A DNA stretch of 64,000 bases from the NCBI RefSeq assembly GCF_002159185.1, contig NZ_NFHD01000013.1, forward strand, positions 1-64,000, written 5' to 3'. Below the pieces are notes generated by a model. The model did not search any database and was not told the DNA's origin. It saw only the letters and a list, made by a program, of their open reading frames with translations. The DNA comes from Gemmiger sp. An87 (lineage in GTDB: Bacteria; Bacillota; Clostridia; Oscillospirales; Ruminococcaceae). Shown in pieces: positions 34,694 to 43,304 of this stretch (position 1 is the stretch's first letter; each line of letters opens with the position of its first letter). The translations under genes and the position numbers were made by a program.

Positions 34694-35647
34694 TTATAAA
34701 AGGATTTGTTCGCCTGCGCAAGGCCCGGCGGCCACCTTGACCGCGGATTCAAATTCCGTTTCGATGTGCTTGCGGCTGAAAGGGGTGGAATAAACCCAGC
34801 GGTCAATGTGCCCGCTGGTCTGCGTATAGGGTAGGGCAAAGCGCAGCGGCTCGCTCAGCTCCCGGTTCACGATCACCAGCTTCAGCTTCATCTTGTCCGG
34901 CAGGATGCTCTTGATGTAAACGCTCACCGGCTGGCCCAGCCGCAGTCCCTCGGTGCGCTCGGCAAGGCCCGCCAGATTGGGGGCGATCTCGATGAATACG
35001 CCGTAGTCCTCGATGCTCCGTACAATACCCACCACCGTTTCGCCCACGGCAAACCGACCTGCGTTTTCCTCCCAGGTGCCCAGCAGTTCCCGCAAACTCA
35101 GCACCAGCCGGCCCTGATCGTCCCGACTTTTGATTACGCAGAACAGGTCTTCTTCCAGCTGCACCCGGTCGGCCGGGCTCTGGATGCGGGAAACGGAAAG
35201 GCAATCGATGGGCAAAAGGGCGCTGATGCCGCAGCCCACGTCACAGAAGGCCCCGAAGGGCTCGATGTGGGTTACCCGGCAGGGCAGAATGTCTCCGGGC
35301 TGCAGCCGGTCCAGATATTCCTCCCGGCAGCGTCGCTGGGCCGCCCGGCGGGAAAGACGCCAGGCCCCATCCTCTCCGGGCGCTTCCAGGATCACAAAGC
35401 AGGTGGGCCGTCCCACCCGGGTGAGCACCGCGATCTCCCGCACCTGGCCGGAGTCGATGCCGTCGGCGCAGTCGTCGTGCTCCATGTAGGCGGGCTGACC
35501 GTTCAGATCCAGCCGCAGCCGCTGCTGGCGGTCGAAGGCAAGAGCCGTGGCCTGCAGCACCTCACTCTGGACCTGCGCCTGGGCCAGCTGGGAGGGGCTT
35601 AGTTCACACGCGGGGCGGCACAGCCCCTCCGGTTTATATTCCACCAT
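34694..35647 (-). CDS. S1 RNA-binding domain protein
   Basis: Protein of 317 residues. Two S1 domains are seen: about 115-180 (LQPGDILPCRVTHIEPFGAFCDVGCGISALLPID) and about 198-260 (FAVGETVVGIVRSIEDYGVFIEIAPNLAGLAE). The N-terminal 100 residues are family-specific. It resembles the S1-like proteins of Clostridia rather than the multi-domain ribosomal S1. It probably binds RNA or ribosomes. It is divergent from DUF951 and followed by DUF4364. Confidence 0.8.
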   Translation of the reverse strand: MVEYKPEGLCRPACELSPSQLAQAQVQSEVLQATALAFDRQQRLRLDLNGQPAYMEHDDCADGIDSGQVREIAVLTRVGRPTCFVILEAPGEDGAWRLSRRAAQRRCREEYLDRLQPGDILPCRVTHIEPFGAFCDVGCGISALLPIDCLSVSRIQSPADRVQLEEDLFCVIKSRDDQGRLVLSLRELLGTWEENAGRFAVGETVVGIVRSIEDYGVFIEIAPNLAGLAERTEGLRLGQPVSVYIKSILPDKMKLKLVIVNRELSEPLRFALPYTQTSGHIDRWVYSTPFSRKHIETEFESAVKVAAGPCAGEQILL

Positions 35648-35729
35648 GAATCCTCATCCTCATTTCTACTGGTTTCAGATTGCGGCCGTGGCCGCTTAAA
35701 AAAATATATGCACCCGTCGGGCGGGATAT

Positions 35730-35757
35730 TTGCAAATTCCGCAAGATAGGGTATAAT
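35730..35757 (+). promoter_or_regulatory. Promoter of DUF951-prfA
   Basis: TTGCAA (35730-35735), a 16-base spacer and TATAAT (35752-35757), about 45 bases before the DUF951 ATG. Confidence 0.7.
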
Positions 35758-35805
35758 GTATTAGTTAACGGCTGTGTGCCGCAAAAACACAAAAGGAGGC
35801 CGCAT

Positions 35806-35991
35806 ATGGACGTTCGCGTTGGGGATCAGATCCTCACTAAAAAGCCCCATCCCTGCGGAGCAAGCTGCTTCGATGTACTGCGGGTGGGCATGGATTTTAA
35901 GATCCGCTGCACCGGCTGCGGCCGCGAGGTTATGGTACCCCGGGCCAAGATCGAAAAGAACATCAAAAAGATCCTGCGCGGCGAAGAGTAG
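35806..35991 (+). CDS. DUF951 family small protein
   Basis: Protein of 61 residues (YyzM-like). DVRVGDQILTKKPHPCGASCFDVLRVGMDFKIRCTGCGREVMVPR is the complete DUF951 pattern, with Cys pairs (CGASC and CTGC) suggesting a zinc or nucleic-acid-binding fold. The role is unknown. AGGAGG precedes the ATG. It leads into prfA after 45 bases. Confidence 0.9.
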   Translation: MDVRVGDQILTKKPHPCGASCFDVLRVGMDFKIRCTGCGREVMVPRAKIEKNIKKILRGEE

Positions 35992-36036
35992 CGGCTGGCG
36001 TTTCTTTTTACTTTCACAAAAAAGGAGAAACTGCCC

Positions 36037-37113
36037 ATGCTGGATAAACTGCGCGATGTACGCCTTCGTTACGACGAGGTGAACCGCCGCTTGCAGGATC
36101 CCGCCACCGTCAGCGACAACAAGCTGTTCCGGGATCTGATGCGGGAATATAAAAATCTCACGCCCCTGATCGAGGCGATGGACGAATATGAGCAGGCCGA
36201 GGAAGCCTGCCGCGAGGCAAAGGAGCTGCTGGACGAAGGCGGCCTGGAGCCGGACTTTAAGGAAATGGTACAGCAGCAGCTGACCGAAAACAAGGAAAAG
36301 CTGGAACCTCTGGAGCAAAAACTCAAGCTGCTTTTGCTGCCGAAGGACGAAAACGACGGAAAAAACGTGATTGTGGAGATTCGCGGCGGCGCAGGCGGCG
36401 AGGAAGCAGCCCTGTTTGCCCACAGTCTGTTCCGGATGTACAGCATGTATGCCGCCGCCAAAGGCTGGACCTACGAGGTGCTGAGTCTGAACGAGACCGA
36501 GCTGGGCGGCATCAAGGAGATTGTGTTCTCACTGCAGGGCGAGGGCGCCTACAGCCGCCTGAAATTTGAGAGCGGCGTGCACCGGGTGCAGCGGGTGCCG
36601 GAAACCGAGACCCAGGGCCGCATCCACACCTCCACCGTCACTGTGGCGGTCATGCCCGAGGCGGAAGAGGTGGACCTGGAGCTGGATATGAACGATCTGA
36701 AGATCGATACCTTCCGTTCCTCCGGCGCAGGCGGCCAGCACATCAACAAGACCTCCAGCGCCATCCGGGTGACTCACCTGCCCACCGGTATGGTGGTGGA
36801 ATGCCAGGACGAGCGCAGCCAGTACAAAAACAAGGACAAGGCCTTGAAGGTACTGCGCAGCCGCCTGCTGCAGCAAAAGCAGCAGGCTCAAAAGGACGCC
36901 ATCGATGCGGACCGCCGCAGCCAGGTTGGCACCGGCGACCGTTCCGAGCGCATCCGCACCTATAACTTCCCCCAGGGGCGGCTCACCGATCACCGCATCG
37001 GGCTGACCCTGTACAAGCTGGACAGCATTATGGACGGCGCGCTGGATGAGGTTCTGGACGCGCTGATCACCGCCGATCAGGCGGAAAAGCTGAAAGCGGC
37101 AGAAAAGGAATGA
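36037..37113 (+). CDS. prfA: Peptide chain release factor 1
   Basis: Class I release factor of 358 residues recognising UAA and UAG. The GGQ catalytic motif is at residues 232-234 ([22 protein letters not shown]). The anticodon-like tripeptide PET (residues 188-190, in [10 protein letters not shown]) is that of RF1 rather than RF2. The length is normal. prmC, the GGQ methylase often next to prfA, is not here. The stop overlaps an in-frame ATG of the next gene. Confidence 0.95.
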   Translation: MLDKLRDVRLRYDEVNRRLQDPATVSDNKLFRDLMREYKNLTPLIEAMDEYEQAEEACREAKELLDEGGLEPDFKEMVQQQLTENKEKLEPLEQKLKLLLLPKDENDGKNVIVEIRGGAGGEEAALFAHSLFRMYSMYAAAKGWTYEVLSLNETELGGIKEIVFSLQGEGAYSRLKFESGVHRVQRVPETETQGRIHTSTVTVAVMPEAEEVDLELDMNDLKIDTFRSSGAGGQHINKTSSAIRVTHLPTGMVVECQDERSQYKNKDKALKVLRSRLLQQKQQAQKDAIDADRRSQVGTGDRSERIRTYNFPQGRLTDHRIGLTLYKLDSIMDGALDEVLDALITADQAEKLKAAEKE

Positions 37114-37118
37114 GTTCC

Positions 37119-38138
37119 ATGGAAACCTTATTGGAAAAAGCAAACGAAGCTTCCATTGCCAAGGCGGCGGAGCTTCTGAAACAGGGCGAGATCGTGGCGA
37201 TCCCCACCGAAACGGTGTACGGCATCGCTGCCAGCGCCTTCGACGGCAACGCCGTCAAAAAAATCTTTGAGGCCAAGGGTCGCCCGCAGGATAATCCGCT
37301 GATTGTTCACATCGATCGGATGAAAATGCTGGACGGTCTGGTAAGTCGGGTGCCGGAGGGGGCCAGAAAGCTGGCCGAAGCCTTCTGGCCCGGCCCGCTC
37401 ACCATCATCATGCCCCGGGGCAACAAGGTGGCGGACGAGGTTTGCGCCGGGCTGGATACCGTGGCCATCCGCATGCCCAGCCATCCGGTGGCCCGGGCGG
37501 TCATTGCCGCCAGCGGTCTGCCGTTGGCGGCGCCCTCGGCAAACCTTTCCGGCAGCCCCAGCCCCACCTGCGCTCACTATGTGATGAGCGATATGGATGG
37601 CCGTCTGCCCCTGATTCTGGACGGCGGCGACTGCCAGGTGGGCGTGGAATCCACCGTCATCACGCTGGCGGGGGATACCCCCATGCTACTGCGCCCCGGC
37701 TACATCACCAAGGAGCAGATGGAGCAGGTGCTGGGCGAAGAGGTTGTTTTGTCCGGCGCGATTCTGGCAAAACTGAAGGAAGGGGAAACTGCCCGTTCCC
37801 CCGGAATGAAGTATAAGCACTATGCCCCCAAGGCGGAGGTGACCATCGTCAAGGGCGATCTGGCTGCCTTTGCCGCCTATGTGGAGCAGCACAAGGCGGA
37901 GCAGACCCTCTGCCTGTGCTTCACCGGTGAAGCAGAGCAGCTGCCTGTACCCTGTGTGGAATACGGTGCGAAGGAAAGCGGAGCCGAGCAGGCTCACGCT
38001 CTGTTCACCGCCCTGCGCCGGCTGGACGAGCTGGGGGCAAAACAGGTGTTTGCCCGCTGCCCGGCGGATACCGGTGTATCGCTGGCAGTGTATAACCGAC
38101 TGCTGCGCGCCGCCGCTTTCCGGGTGGTGGAAGCATGA
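37119..38138 (+). CDS. sua5: L-threonylcarbamoyladenylate synthase (Sua5 type)
   Basis: Enzyme of 339 residues making threonylcarbamoyl-AMP for the t6A37 modification of tRNA. The YrdC/TsaC domain (residues 5-200) has AIPTETVYGIAASA, KGRPQDNPLIVHI and SANLSGSPSPT. The extra C-terminal Sua5 domain begins at SPGMKYKHYAPKAEV (about 225), so this is the long form. I prefer ATG 37119, ten bases from AAAAGGA; ATG 37110 overlaps the prfA stop and is too close. It overlaps coaE by four bases. Confidence 0.93.
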   Translation: METLLEKANEASIAKAAELLKQGEIVAIPTETVYGIAASAFDGNAVKKIFEAKGRPQDNPLIVHIDRMKMLDGLVSRVPEGARKLAEAFWPGPLTIIMPRGNKVADEVCAGLDTVAIRMPSHPVARAVIAASGLPLAAPSANLSGSPSPTCAHYVMSDMDGRLPLILDGGDCQVGVESTVITLAGDTPMLLRPGYITKEQMEQVLGEEVVLSGAILAKLKEGETARSPGMKYKHYAPKAEVTIVKGDLAAFAAYVEQHKAEQTLCLCFTGEAEQLPVPCVEYGAKESGAEQAHALFTALRRLDELGAKQVFARCPADTGVSLAVYNRLLRAAAFRVVEA

Positions 38139-38734
38139 GAACCATTGGCATTACCGGCCGATCCGGCTGCGGCAAATCCACCGTATCGGCCCATTATCGC
38201 GCCCTGGGCTACCGGGTAGCGGATGCGGACCTGGTGGCCCGGCAGGTGCTGGAACCGGGCTCCGCCTGCATCCCGTTGCTGGTGGAGCAGTTTGGCGCGG
38301 ATATTCTGGACGAAGCAGGCGGCATTCAGCGCCGCCTGCTGGCGGACCGGGCTTTCGCCCGGCCGGATGGCTCCCAGCGCCTGGTGAGCATCACCCACCC
38401 GGAGATTGTGCGCCGTCTGCTGCAGGAGAGCGAAGAGGCCCGGCAGGCAGGGCAGGATGTGTTCTTTGTGGATGGTGCGGTCATTGTGGGTGCACCCTTT
38501 GAACCCTACTGCGACGGGATCATCCTGGTGAGTGCACCGCTGGAGGAATCCGTCAAGCGCATCTGCGCCCGGGACGGAATCTCGGAAGAGTCCGCCCGCC
38601 GCCGGCTGGATGCCCAGCTGAGCGAGGAGACGCTGCGGGCCGCCTGCGCCTGGGAGATCCGGAACGACAGCACATTGACCTGCCTTCTGGAGCAGGCGGA
38701 TTGGGTGCTGGAACGCCTGAAAGGTGGGATGTGA
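38135..38734 (+). CDS. coaE: Dephospho-CoA kinase
   Basis: Final enzyme of coenzyme A synthesis, 199 residues. The P-loop GRSGCGKST (residues 7-15), DADLVARQVLEPGS and the lid segment ARDGISEESARRRLDAQL are all typical. It overlaps sua5 by four bases, and its stop directly abuts the next gene's TTG start, so prfA-sua5-coaE and the transglycosylase form one operon. Confidence 0.94.
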   Translation: MRTIGITGRSGCGKSTVSAHYRALGYRVADADLVARQVLEPGSACIPLLVEQFGADILDEAGGIQRRLLADRAFARPDGSQRLVSITHPEIVRRLLQESEEARQAGQDVFFVDGAVIVGAPFEPYCDGIILVSAPLEESVKRICARDGISEESARRRLDAQLSEETLRAACAWEIRNDSTLTCLLEQADWVLERLKGGM

Positions 38735-39331
38735 TTGTTGAAACGATACGGCAAAGCCCTGCTTGTACTGATGCTGGGCCTGGCGGCAGCTGTTTTGCTG
38801 GCGCTGCCGCTGATTCGTGCCGGGCTTCATAAACTGGACCTGGCGCGCTACCCCCAAAAATATCAGGAGCTGGTGGAGCAATACGCCCTGGAAAACCAGG
38901 TGGACCCGCTGGTGATCTACAGTGTGATCCGCACGGAAAGCGGGTTTGACCCGAGTGCGGAGTCCAATGTGGGGGCCCGAGGCCTGATGCAGATCACGGA
39001 GGAGACCTTCTGGTGGATCAAAAGCAAAATTGCACCAAAAGAAGAACTGGATTTCGAGGATCTGTATGATCCGGAAACCAACATCCGTTTCGGCTCCTAT
39101 TATTTCGCCGCCTGCCTGAGCCGGTATGAAAACGATCTGGCCACCGCGGCAGCCGCCTATCACAGCGGTTGGGGAACTGTGGATGGTTTGCTAGAGCAGG
39201 AGGCCTATTCGGCCGACGGAGAGATCCTGCATACCTTCCCCTATGAACAGATGAAACTGTATGTGTACAAGATCACACATGCGTTCCAAAAATATCAAAC
39301 GCTGTATTCCAGCGTGGAAATCGAGGGATAA
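38735..39331 (+). CDS. Membrane-anchored lytic transglycosylase
   Basis: Protein of 198 residues with one N-terminal membrane segment (residues 8-28) and an SLT domain cutting peptidoglycan glycan strands. The catalytic glutamate is E68 in IRTESGFDPSAESNVGARGLMQI. YDPETNIRFGSYYFAACLSRYENDLATAAAAYHSG is the second SLT block. The start is TTG at 38735 with AGGTGGG at a suitable distance. The domain order matches YjbJ/SltB-like proteins of Clostridia. Confidence 0.9.
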   Translation: MLKRYGKALLVLMLGLAAAVLLALPLIRAGLHKLDLARYPQKYQELVEQYALENQVDPLVIYSVIRTESGFDPSAESNVGARGLMQITEETFWWIKSKIAPKEELDFEDLYDPETNIRFGSYYFAACLSRYENDLATAAAAYHSGWGTVDGLLEQEAYSADGEILHTFPYEQMKLYVYKITHAFQKYQTLYSSVEIEG

Positions 39332-39334
39332 CCA

Positions 39335-40741
39335 ATGAGCAAGGAAAAGACCAAGGGCCAGCTGCTGGCCGACGAGCTGTTCTACGAAGCGCCTCTGGCG
39401 GCGGACAGTGCAGCCGACGCCTTTGAAAAGGCGAATGCCTTCTGCGAGGGCTACAAGACCTTCCTGGACGAGGGCAAGACCGAGCGCGAGTGCACCAGCT
39501 ATGCAGAGAAGATGCTGGTGGAAGCGGGCTACAAGCCCTTTGAGCCCGGCGTGGCCTACCAGCCCGGCGACAAGATCTACACTGTGAACCGTGCCAAGAG
39601 CATCCTGGCTGCCACCATCGGTACCAAGAGCATGGCCGAGGGTATGCACCTGAACATTGCCCATGTGGATGCACCCCGTCTGGACCTGAAGCCCAACCCC
39701 CTGTACCAGAGCGCCGACCTGGCCCTGCTGCAGACCCACTACTACGGCGGTATTCGCAAGTACCAGTGGCCCACCCTGCCTCTGGCGCTGCACGGTGTGG
39801 TGTTCAAGAAGAATGGCGAGAAGGTGGAGATCAACATCGGCGAGAAGCCCGGCGATCCCGTTTTCTGCATCACCGACCTGCTGCCCCATCTGGGCGCAGA
39901 GCAGAACGCCCGCAAGCTGAGCGAGGGCATCACCGGTGAGGAGCTGAACATCGTGGTCGGCTCTCTGCCTTACGAGGACGAGGAAGTGAAGGACCGGGTC
40001 AAGCTGCTCACCATGAAGCTGCTGAACGAGATGTACGGCATCACCGAGCGGGACTTCAACCGTGCCGAGATCGAGGCTGTGCCCGCCCAGAAGGCTGTGG
40101 ATGTGGGCTTTGACCGCGGTCTGGTTGGCGCTTACGGTCAGGATGACCGCATCGATGCTTATCCGGCGCTGGTGGCGGAGATCGAGACCAAGAATCCTGC
40201 CTTCACTACTGTCTGTGTCCTGACTGATAAGGAAGAGATCGGTTCCGACGGCCCCACCGGCCTGGCCAGCATGTATGTGTTCCACTTCATGCAGCAGCTG
40301 TGCGCTGCCCATGGCGTGGACAGCATCACCTGCTTCAAGGCTTCCAAGTGCCTGTCTGCCGATGTGACCGCGGCTTACGATCCCACCTTCTCCAGCGCCT
40401 TCGAGCCCCAGAACAGTACATACGCTGGTAAGGGTGTGGCTCTGGCCAAGTACACCGGTTCCCGCGGCAAGGGCGGCGCCAACGACGCCAGCGCCGAGCT
40501 GGTGAGCTATTTCACCCGCATTTTTGACGATGCCGGCGTGGTGTGGCAGCTGGGTGAGATGGGCAAGGTTGACCAGGGCGGCGGCGGCACTGTTGCCAAG
40601 TACGTGGCAGCCCATGACATCGACACCCTGGACGTGGGCGTGCCGGTGCTGAGCATGCACTCTCCCTTCGAGCTGGCCTCCAAGGTGGATATCTACATGG
40701 CTTACAAGGCTTTCAAGGCCTTCAACGAGGCGCAGGAGTAA
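39335..40741 (+). CDS. M18 family aminopeptidase
   Basis: Cytoplasmic zinc aminopeptidase of 468 residues. The co-catalytic metal ligands lie in NIAHVDAPRLDLKPNPLYQ (H, D), TDKEEIGSDGPTGL (catalytic E) and the late VLSMHSPFELASK (H). The insertion with two extra acidic blocks is typical of the M18/aspartyl aminopeptidase group in Clostridia. Codon usage is more biased (CTG, GGC, AAG) than in its neighbours, suggesting high expression. It ends at a bidirectional terminator. Confidence 0.92.
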   Translation: MSKEKTKGQLLADELFYEAPLAADSAADAFEKANAFCEGYKTFLDEGKTERECTSYAEKMLVEAGYKPFEPGVAYQPGDKIYTVNRAKSILAATIGTKSMAEGMHLNIAHVDAPRLDLKPNPLYQSADLALLQTHYYGGIRKYQWPTLPLALHGVVFKKNGEKVEINIGEKPGDPVFCITDLLPHLGAEQNARKLSEGITGEELNIVVGSLPYEDEEVKDRVKLLTMKLLNEMYGITERDFNRAEIEAVPAQKAVDVGFDRGLVGAYGQDDRIDAYPALVAEIETKNPAFTTVCVLTDKEEIGSDGPTGLASMYVFHFMQQLCAAHGVDSITCFKASKCLSADVTAAYDPTFSSAFEPQNSTYAGKGVALAKYTGSRGKGGANDASAELVSYFTRIFDDAGVVWQLGEMGKVDQGGGGTVAKYVAAHDIDTLDVGVPVLSMHSPFELASKVDIYMAYKAFKAFNEAQE

Positions 40742-40763
40742 TTTCCTTTTTGCGCAGTAAAAC

Positions 40764-40811
40764 AAAAAAAGCAGGGGTGCTTCCCGAACGGGAGGCACCC
40801 CTGCTTTTTTC
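40764..40811. terminator. Bidirectional terminator after the M18 peptidase
   Basis: AAAAAAAGCAGGGGTGC pairs with GCACCCCTGCTTTTTT around TTCCCGAACGGGAG, itself a hairpin. It lies between converging genes. Confidence 0.88.
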
Positions 40812-40847
40812 TGCGCCGAAAATGACGAGAATATGCGTCAAAGAGGC

Positions 40848-41225
40848 TTATTGCAGCGTGTAGGTGCTGATGCAGCGGCACAGCGCGCCCACATCGGTTC
40901 TGGCGGCAAACTCAAATCGAATCTTGCCCAGACCGCTGAACCAGAGCTCCAGTTCACTGTCGATATCCAGCACACCGGCGGTTTCCACCGAGAAGGCCTG
41001 AATCTTGCTGTAGGGCAGGGAGGAGATGTCCTTCTTCTTTCCGGTCAGCCCCTGAAGGTTAATGGCAAAAATGCGGCGGTTGGTGAATACAATGGCATCC
41101 CGCACCGTTTTGTAGGCCTGAATGATCTCTTCATCCGGGATCATCATGGGCTGCAGCATTGCCAGATAGGCAGAAGGATCGGCAGCGGCGAGCTTGTAAG
41201 CAGTGGGGTTTTTAAAATCGATCAT
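40848..41225 (-). CDS. Bacterial PH-domain protein (PF08000-like)
   Basis: Protein of 125 residues. The pattern PDEEIIQAYKTVRDAIVFTNRRIFAINLQGLTGKKKDISSLPYSKIQAFSVETAG is that of the bacterial pleckstrin-homology-like family (YvbH-like). The role is unknown. The ATG at 41225 has GGAGG eight bases upstream; five upstream codons are excluded. Its upstream region carries an 11-base inverted repeat (41273-41316). Confidence 0.82.
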   Translation of the reverse strand: MIDFKNPTAYKLAAADPSAYLAMLQPMMIPDEEIIQAYKTVRDAIVFTNRRIFAINLQGLTGKKKDISSLPYSKIQAFSVETAGVLDIDSELELWFSGLGKIRFEFAARTDVGALCRCISTYTLQ

Positions 41226-41272
41226 GACCAGAACCTCCAATGTGTGAAAAGATTATGGGAAGAAGCTTCCCT

Positions 41273-41316
41273 TTTTCTCTTGATTACCATATTTTCCCGA
41301 TTTCGTCAAGAGAAAA
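41273..41316. repeat. 11-base inverted repeat upstream of the PH-domain gene
   Basis: TTTTCTCTTGA (41273-41283) and TCAAGAGAAAA (41306-41316) are perfect inverted copies separated by 22 bases. The half-sites are 33 bases apart, about three helical turns, which would suit a dimeric regulator; a weak transcription-stop hairpin for the ABC gene is the alternative. Confidence 0.5.
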
Positions 41317-41341
41317 TCAACGGAAGGCTGCGCCAGTAAGT

Positions 41342-42016
41342 TCATTGGTCGGTGAGCACGCCGTCCCGCAGATGCAGGATACGGCTTGCAGCGGAGGCTA
41401 CCGTCAGGTCATGGGTGATCTGGATGATGGTGTGCCCCTGCCGGTTCAGCTGGCGGAACAATTCCAGAATCTCCTGCCCGGTGTGGGTGTCCAGTGCGCC
41501 GGTGGGTTCGTCTGCCAGAAGGAGGGCAGGCTTGCCCACCAGTGCACGGGCAATGGCTACCCGCTGCTGCTGGCCGCCGGAAAGCTGATTGGGCCGGTGG
41601 CGAAGCCGATCCCCAAGCCCCATGGCGGTTAGACTTTCCACGGCCAGCGGGGCTGCCTGCTGATGGGAAAAGCCCCGCAGCAGCAGCGGCATCATCACAT
41701 TTTGCAGCACGTCGTACTGGGCCAGAAGGTGATAGCGCTGAAAGATGAAACCGATTTTCCGGTTGCGCATCGCGGCCAGCTGCCGGGCGTCCAGGCGGAA
41801 CACGTCTTCTCCGTCCAGCGAATAGCTGCCCCGGTCGGCGGTGTCCATGCACCCGATGATGTTCATCAGTGTGGATTTGCCGCTGCCGGATGCACCCAGA
41901 ATCGAGATGAATTCGCCGGCCTGAACGGTAAGGCTCACCTGTCTCAGCACTTGTACCCGCTCTTCACCCATGGGGTAGCTTTTGTCGATATCCTGCAGCC
42001 GCAGCATATCACTCAT
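41342..42016 (-). CDS. ABC transporter ATP-binding protein (MacB/LolD-like)
   Basis: ATPase of 224 residues. The Walker A is GASGSGKST, the signature LSGGQQQR, the Walker B LLLADEPTGALD and the H-loop ITHD. The family is that of lipoprotein-export and antimicrobial-peptide transporters, which normally have an FtsX/MacB permease. No permease gene is adjacent: the lipoprotein gene is upstream and a PH-domain gene downstream. The start at 42016 follows GAGGTGG and overlaps the lipoprotein gene end by eight bases. Confidence 0.88.
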   Translation of the reverse strand: MSDMLRLQDIDKSYPMGEERVQVLRQVSLTVQAGEFISILGASGSGKSTLMNIIGCMDTADRGSYSLDGEDVFRLDARQLAAMRNRKIGFIFQRYHLLAQYDVLQNVMMPLLLRGFSHQQAAPLAVESLTAMGLGDRLRHRPNQLSGGQQQRVAIARALVGKPALLLADEPTGALDTHTGQEILELFRQLNRQGHTIIQITHDLTVASAASRILHLRDGVLTDQ

Positions 42017-42500
42017 ACAGAACCACCTCGGTGACCTGCTCGTTCTCGTTGACGAATACGCCCAGAATGCTGCCCTTCTGGATGTCGGTGAGCTGCTTTT
42101 CCTCGCCGCTTGCACCGGTGATCTTCAGACCGCCGGGGATCACCACGGATTTGCTCTCGCCGGTATAGTCCAGCTCGGTGCGCTCGCTGGCGCCGGCCTG
42201 ACCACCGGCCTCCATGGCGGGAGCCATAACTGCAGCCGCCACTTCGCCGTCTGCGTTTTCCGGTGCGCTGGCAGCCTCGTCCTCGCCGGGCAGCTTGGCC
42301 AGATCCAGCGTTAATTCATTTCCGGCCACCTCGCTCACCCGGCCGTACAGAAGCTCCAGATTCTGAGAAGAAGCGCTTGCGCTGGAAGAAATGCTCTGAG
42401 AATTGCTGCCGGGCTGAGAATCGGGCGCAGTACCTTTGCAGGCAGTCAGGCAGGTGGCCATCAGGATGGACAGGGCAATGGCAAAAATCTTGTTTTTCAT
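42009..42500 (-). CDS. Hypothetical lipoprotein partnered with an ABC ATPase
   Basis: Protein of 163 residues with a lipoprotein signal peptide (MKNKIFAIALSILMATCLTAC, lipobox LTAC, Cys21). A Ser/Gln-rich linker (24-47) is followed by a small beta-rich region (GRVSEVAGNELTLDLAKLPGE and the C-terminal SILGVFVNENEQVTEVVLYE). This resembles the N- and C-terminal parts of membrane-fusion (HlyD/MacA-like) leader domains, but no coiled coil is seen. It overlaps the ABC ATPase gene, so the two act together. It begins 35 bases after the truncated argC. Confidence 0.7.
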   Translation of the reverse strand: MKNKIFAIALSILMATCLTACKGTAPDSQPGSNSQSISSSASASSQNLELLYGRVSEVAGNELTLDLAKLPGEDEAASAPENADGEVAAAVMAPAMEAGGQAGASERTELDYTGESKSVVIPGGLKITGASGEEKQLTDIQKGSILGVFVNENEQVTEVVLYE

Positions 42501-42534
42501 GGTTCAAAACTCCTTTTGGTTTTGTTTGTTTTAT

Positions 42535-43230
42535 TCATAGGTACAGCTGGCACACATCCTCCGCGCTGCCCTTCAGCTGGCTGGCAAACAGGGAAACCGT
42601 CACCGCCATGCCGCTGTAGAAATCCGCCACGATGGGGCAGAAGATGGGCGGAGATTCCAGCCCGGTGATGGCCTGCATCTCCGGCAGGTGCTTGTGCTGC
42701 TGGCTCAGGCCATATTGGCGGGGTGCATCCAGCAGCGGGCTGCGGGCCGAGTTCTCATACTGGGCGATCATCGCCTTGCCACCGCCGCTGTAGCCGGTGA
42801 CGGAGTGACAGGGGAGCAGGGCATTCTTTGCCAGAAGTCCGACGCTGACCAGTGGCTGTACCAGCGCAATGAAGCCGCTGGCGTGGCAGCCGGGAACCGC
42901 GATATGCTTCCCGTTTTTCACTGCCTGAGCAAAACTGTCTCCCAGCTCAGGGAATCCGTAGGCCCAGCCCGGGGCGGTCCGGTGCGCCGTGGAGCCATCA
43001 ATGATCACTGTGTCAGGGTCAGTCACCAAAGCTGCAGCCTGCTTAGCCGCTGCATCCGGCAGGCAGAGAAATGCAATGTCGCATTCGTTCAAAGCAGCCT
43101 GTCGCGCTGCATCGTCTTTTCGCAGCTCTTCGGGCAGGGCGAGCAGGGTGATGTCCTGCCGCTGTGCCAGCCGCTGGTGGATGCGCAGGCCCGTGGTTCC
43201 GGCGCTGCCGTCGATGAATACCTTGGTCAT
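42535..43230 (-). CDS. argC: N-acetyl-gamma-glutamyl-phosphate reductase, C-terminally short
   Basis: Type 2 ArgC (arginine synthesis) of 231 residues; type 2 enzymes usually have about 310. The NADP site FIDGSAGTTGLRIHQRL, the catalytic cysteine in VPGCHASGF and the His block QQHKHLPEMQAITG are present. The C-terminal part expected after DVCQLYL is missing: a TGA ends the frame, and the next bases are the ribosome binding site of the lipoprotein gene. A C-terminal deletion is likely, so activity is doubtful. Other arginine genes are not in the window. The start has GGAGGG upstream. Confidence 0.8.
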   Translation of the reverse strand: MTKVFIDGSAGTTGLRIHQRLAQRQDITLLALPEELRKDDAARQAALNECDIAFLCLPDAAAKQAAALVTDPDTVIIDGSTAHRTAPGWAYGFPELGDSFAQAVKNGKHIAVPGCHASGFIALVQPLVSVGLLAKNALLPCHSVTGYSGGGKAMIAQYENSARSPLLDAPRQYGLSQQHKHLPEMQAITGLESPPIFCPIVADFYSGMAVTVSLFASQLKGSAEDVCQLYL

Positions 43231-43266
43231 GGTGTTGGCCCTCCTTGCTTGCGGGGGTTGTTTGCG

Positions 43267-43304
43267 TGAATAGCGAATGAATATATTTTATATCTAAGTG
43301 AATA
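43267..43304. promoter_or_regulatory. Candidate ArgR half-site cluster upstream of argC
   Basis: Three TGAATA copies at 43267, 43278 and 43299 are spaced 11 and 21 bases apart, on one face of the helix, in a very A+T-rich stretch. TGAATATATTTTA and TGAATATATATTTA resemble ARG boxes (TGAATAATTATTCA). Confidence 0.4.
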
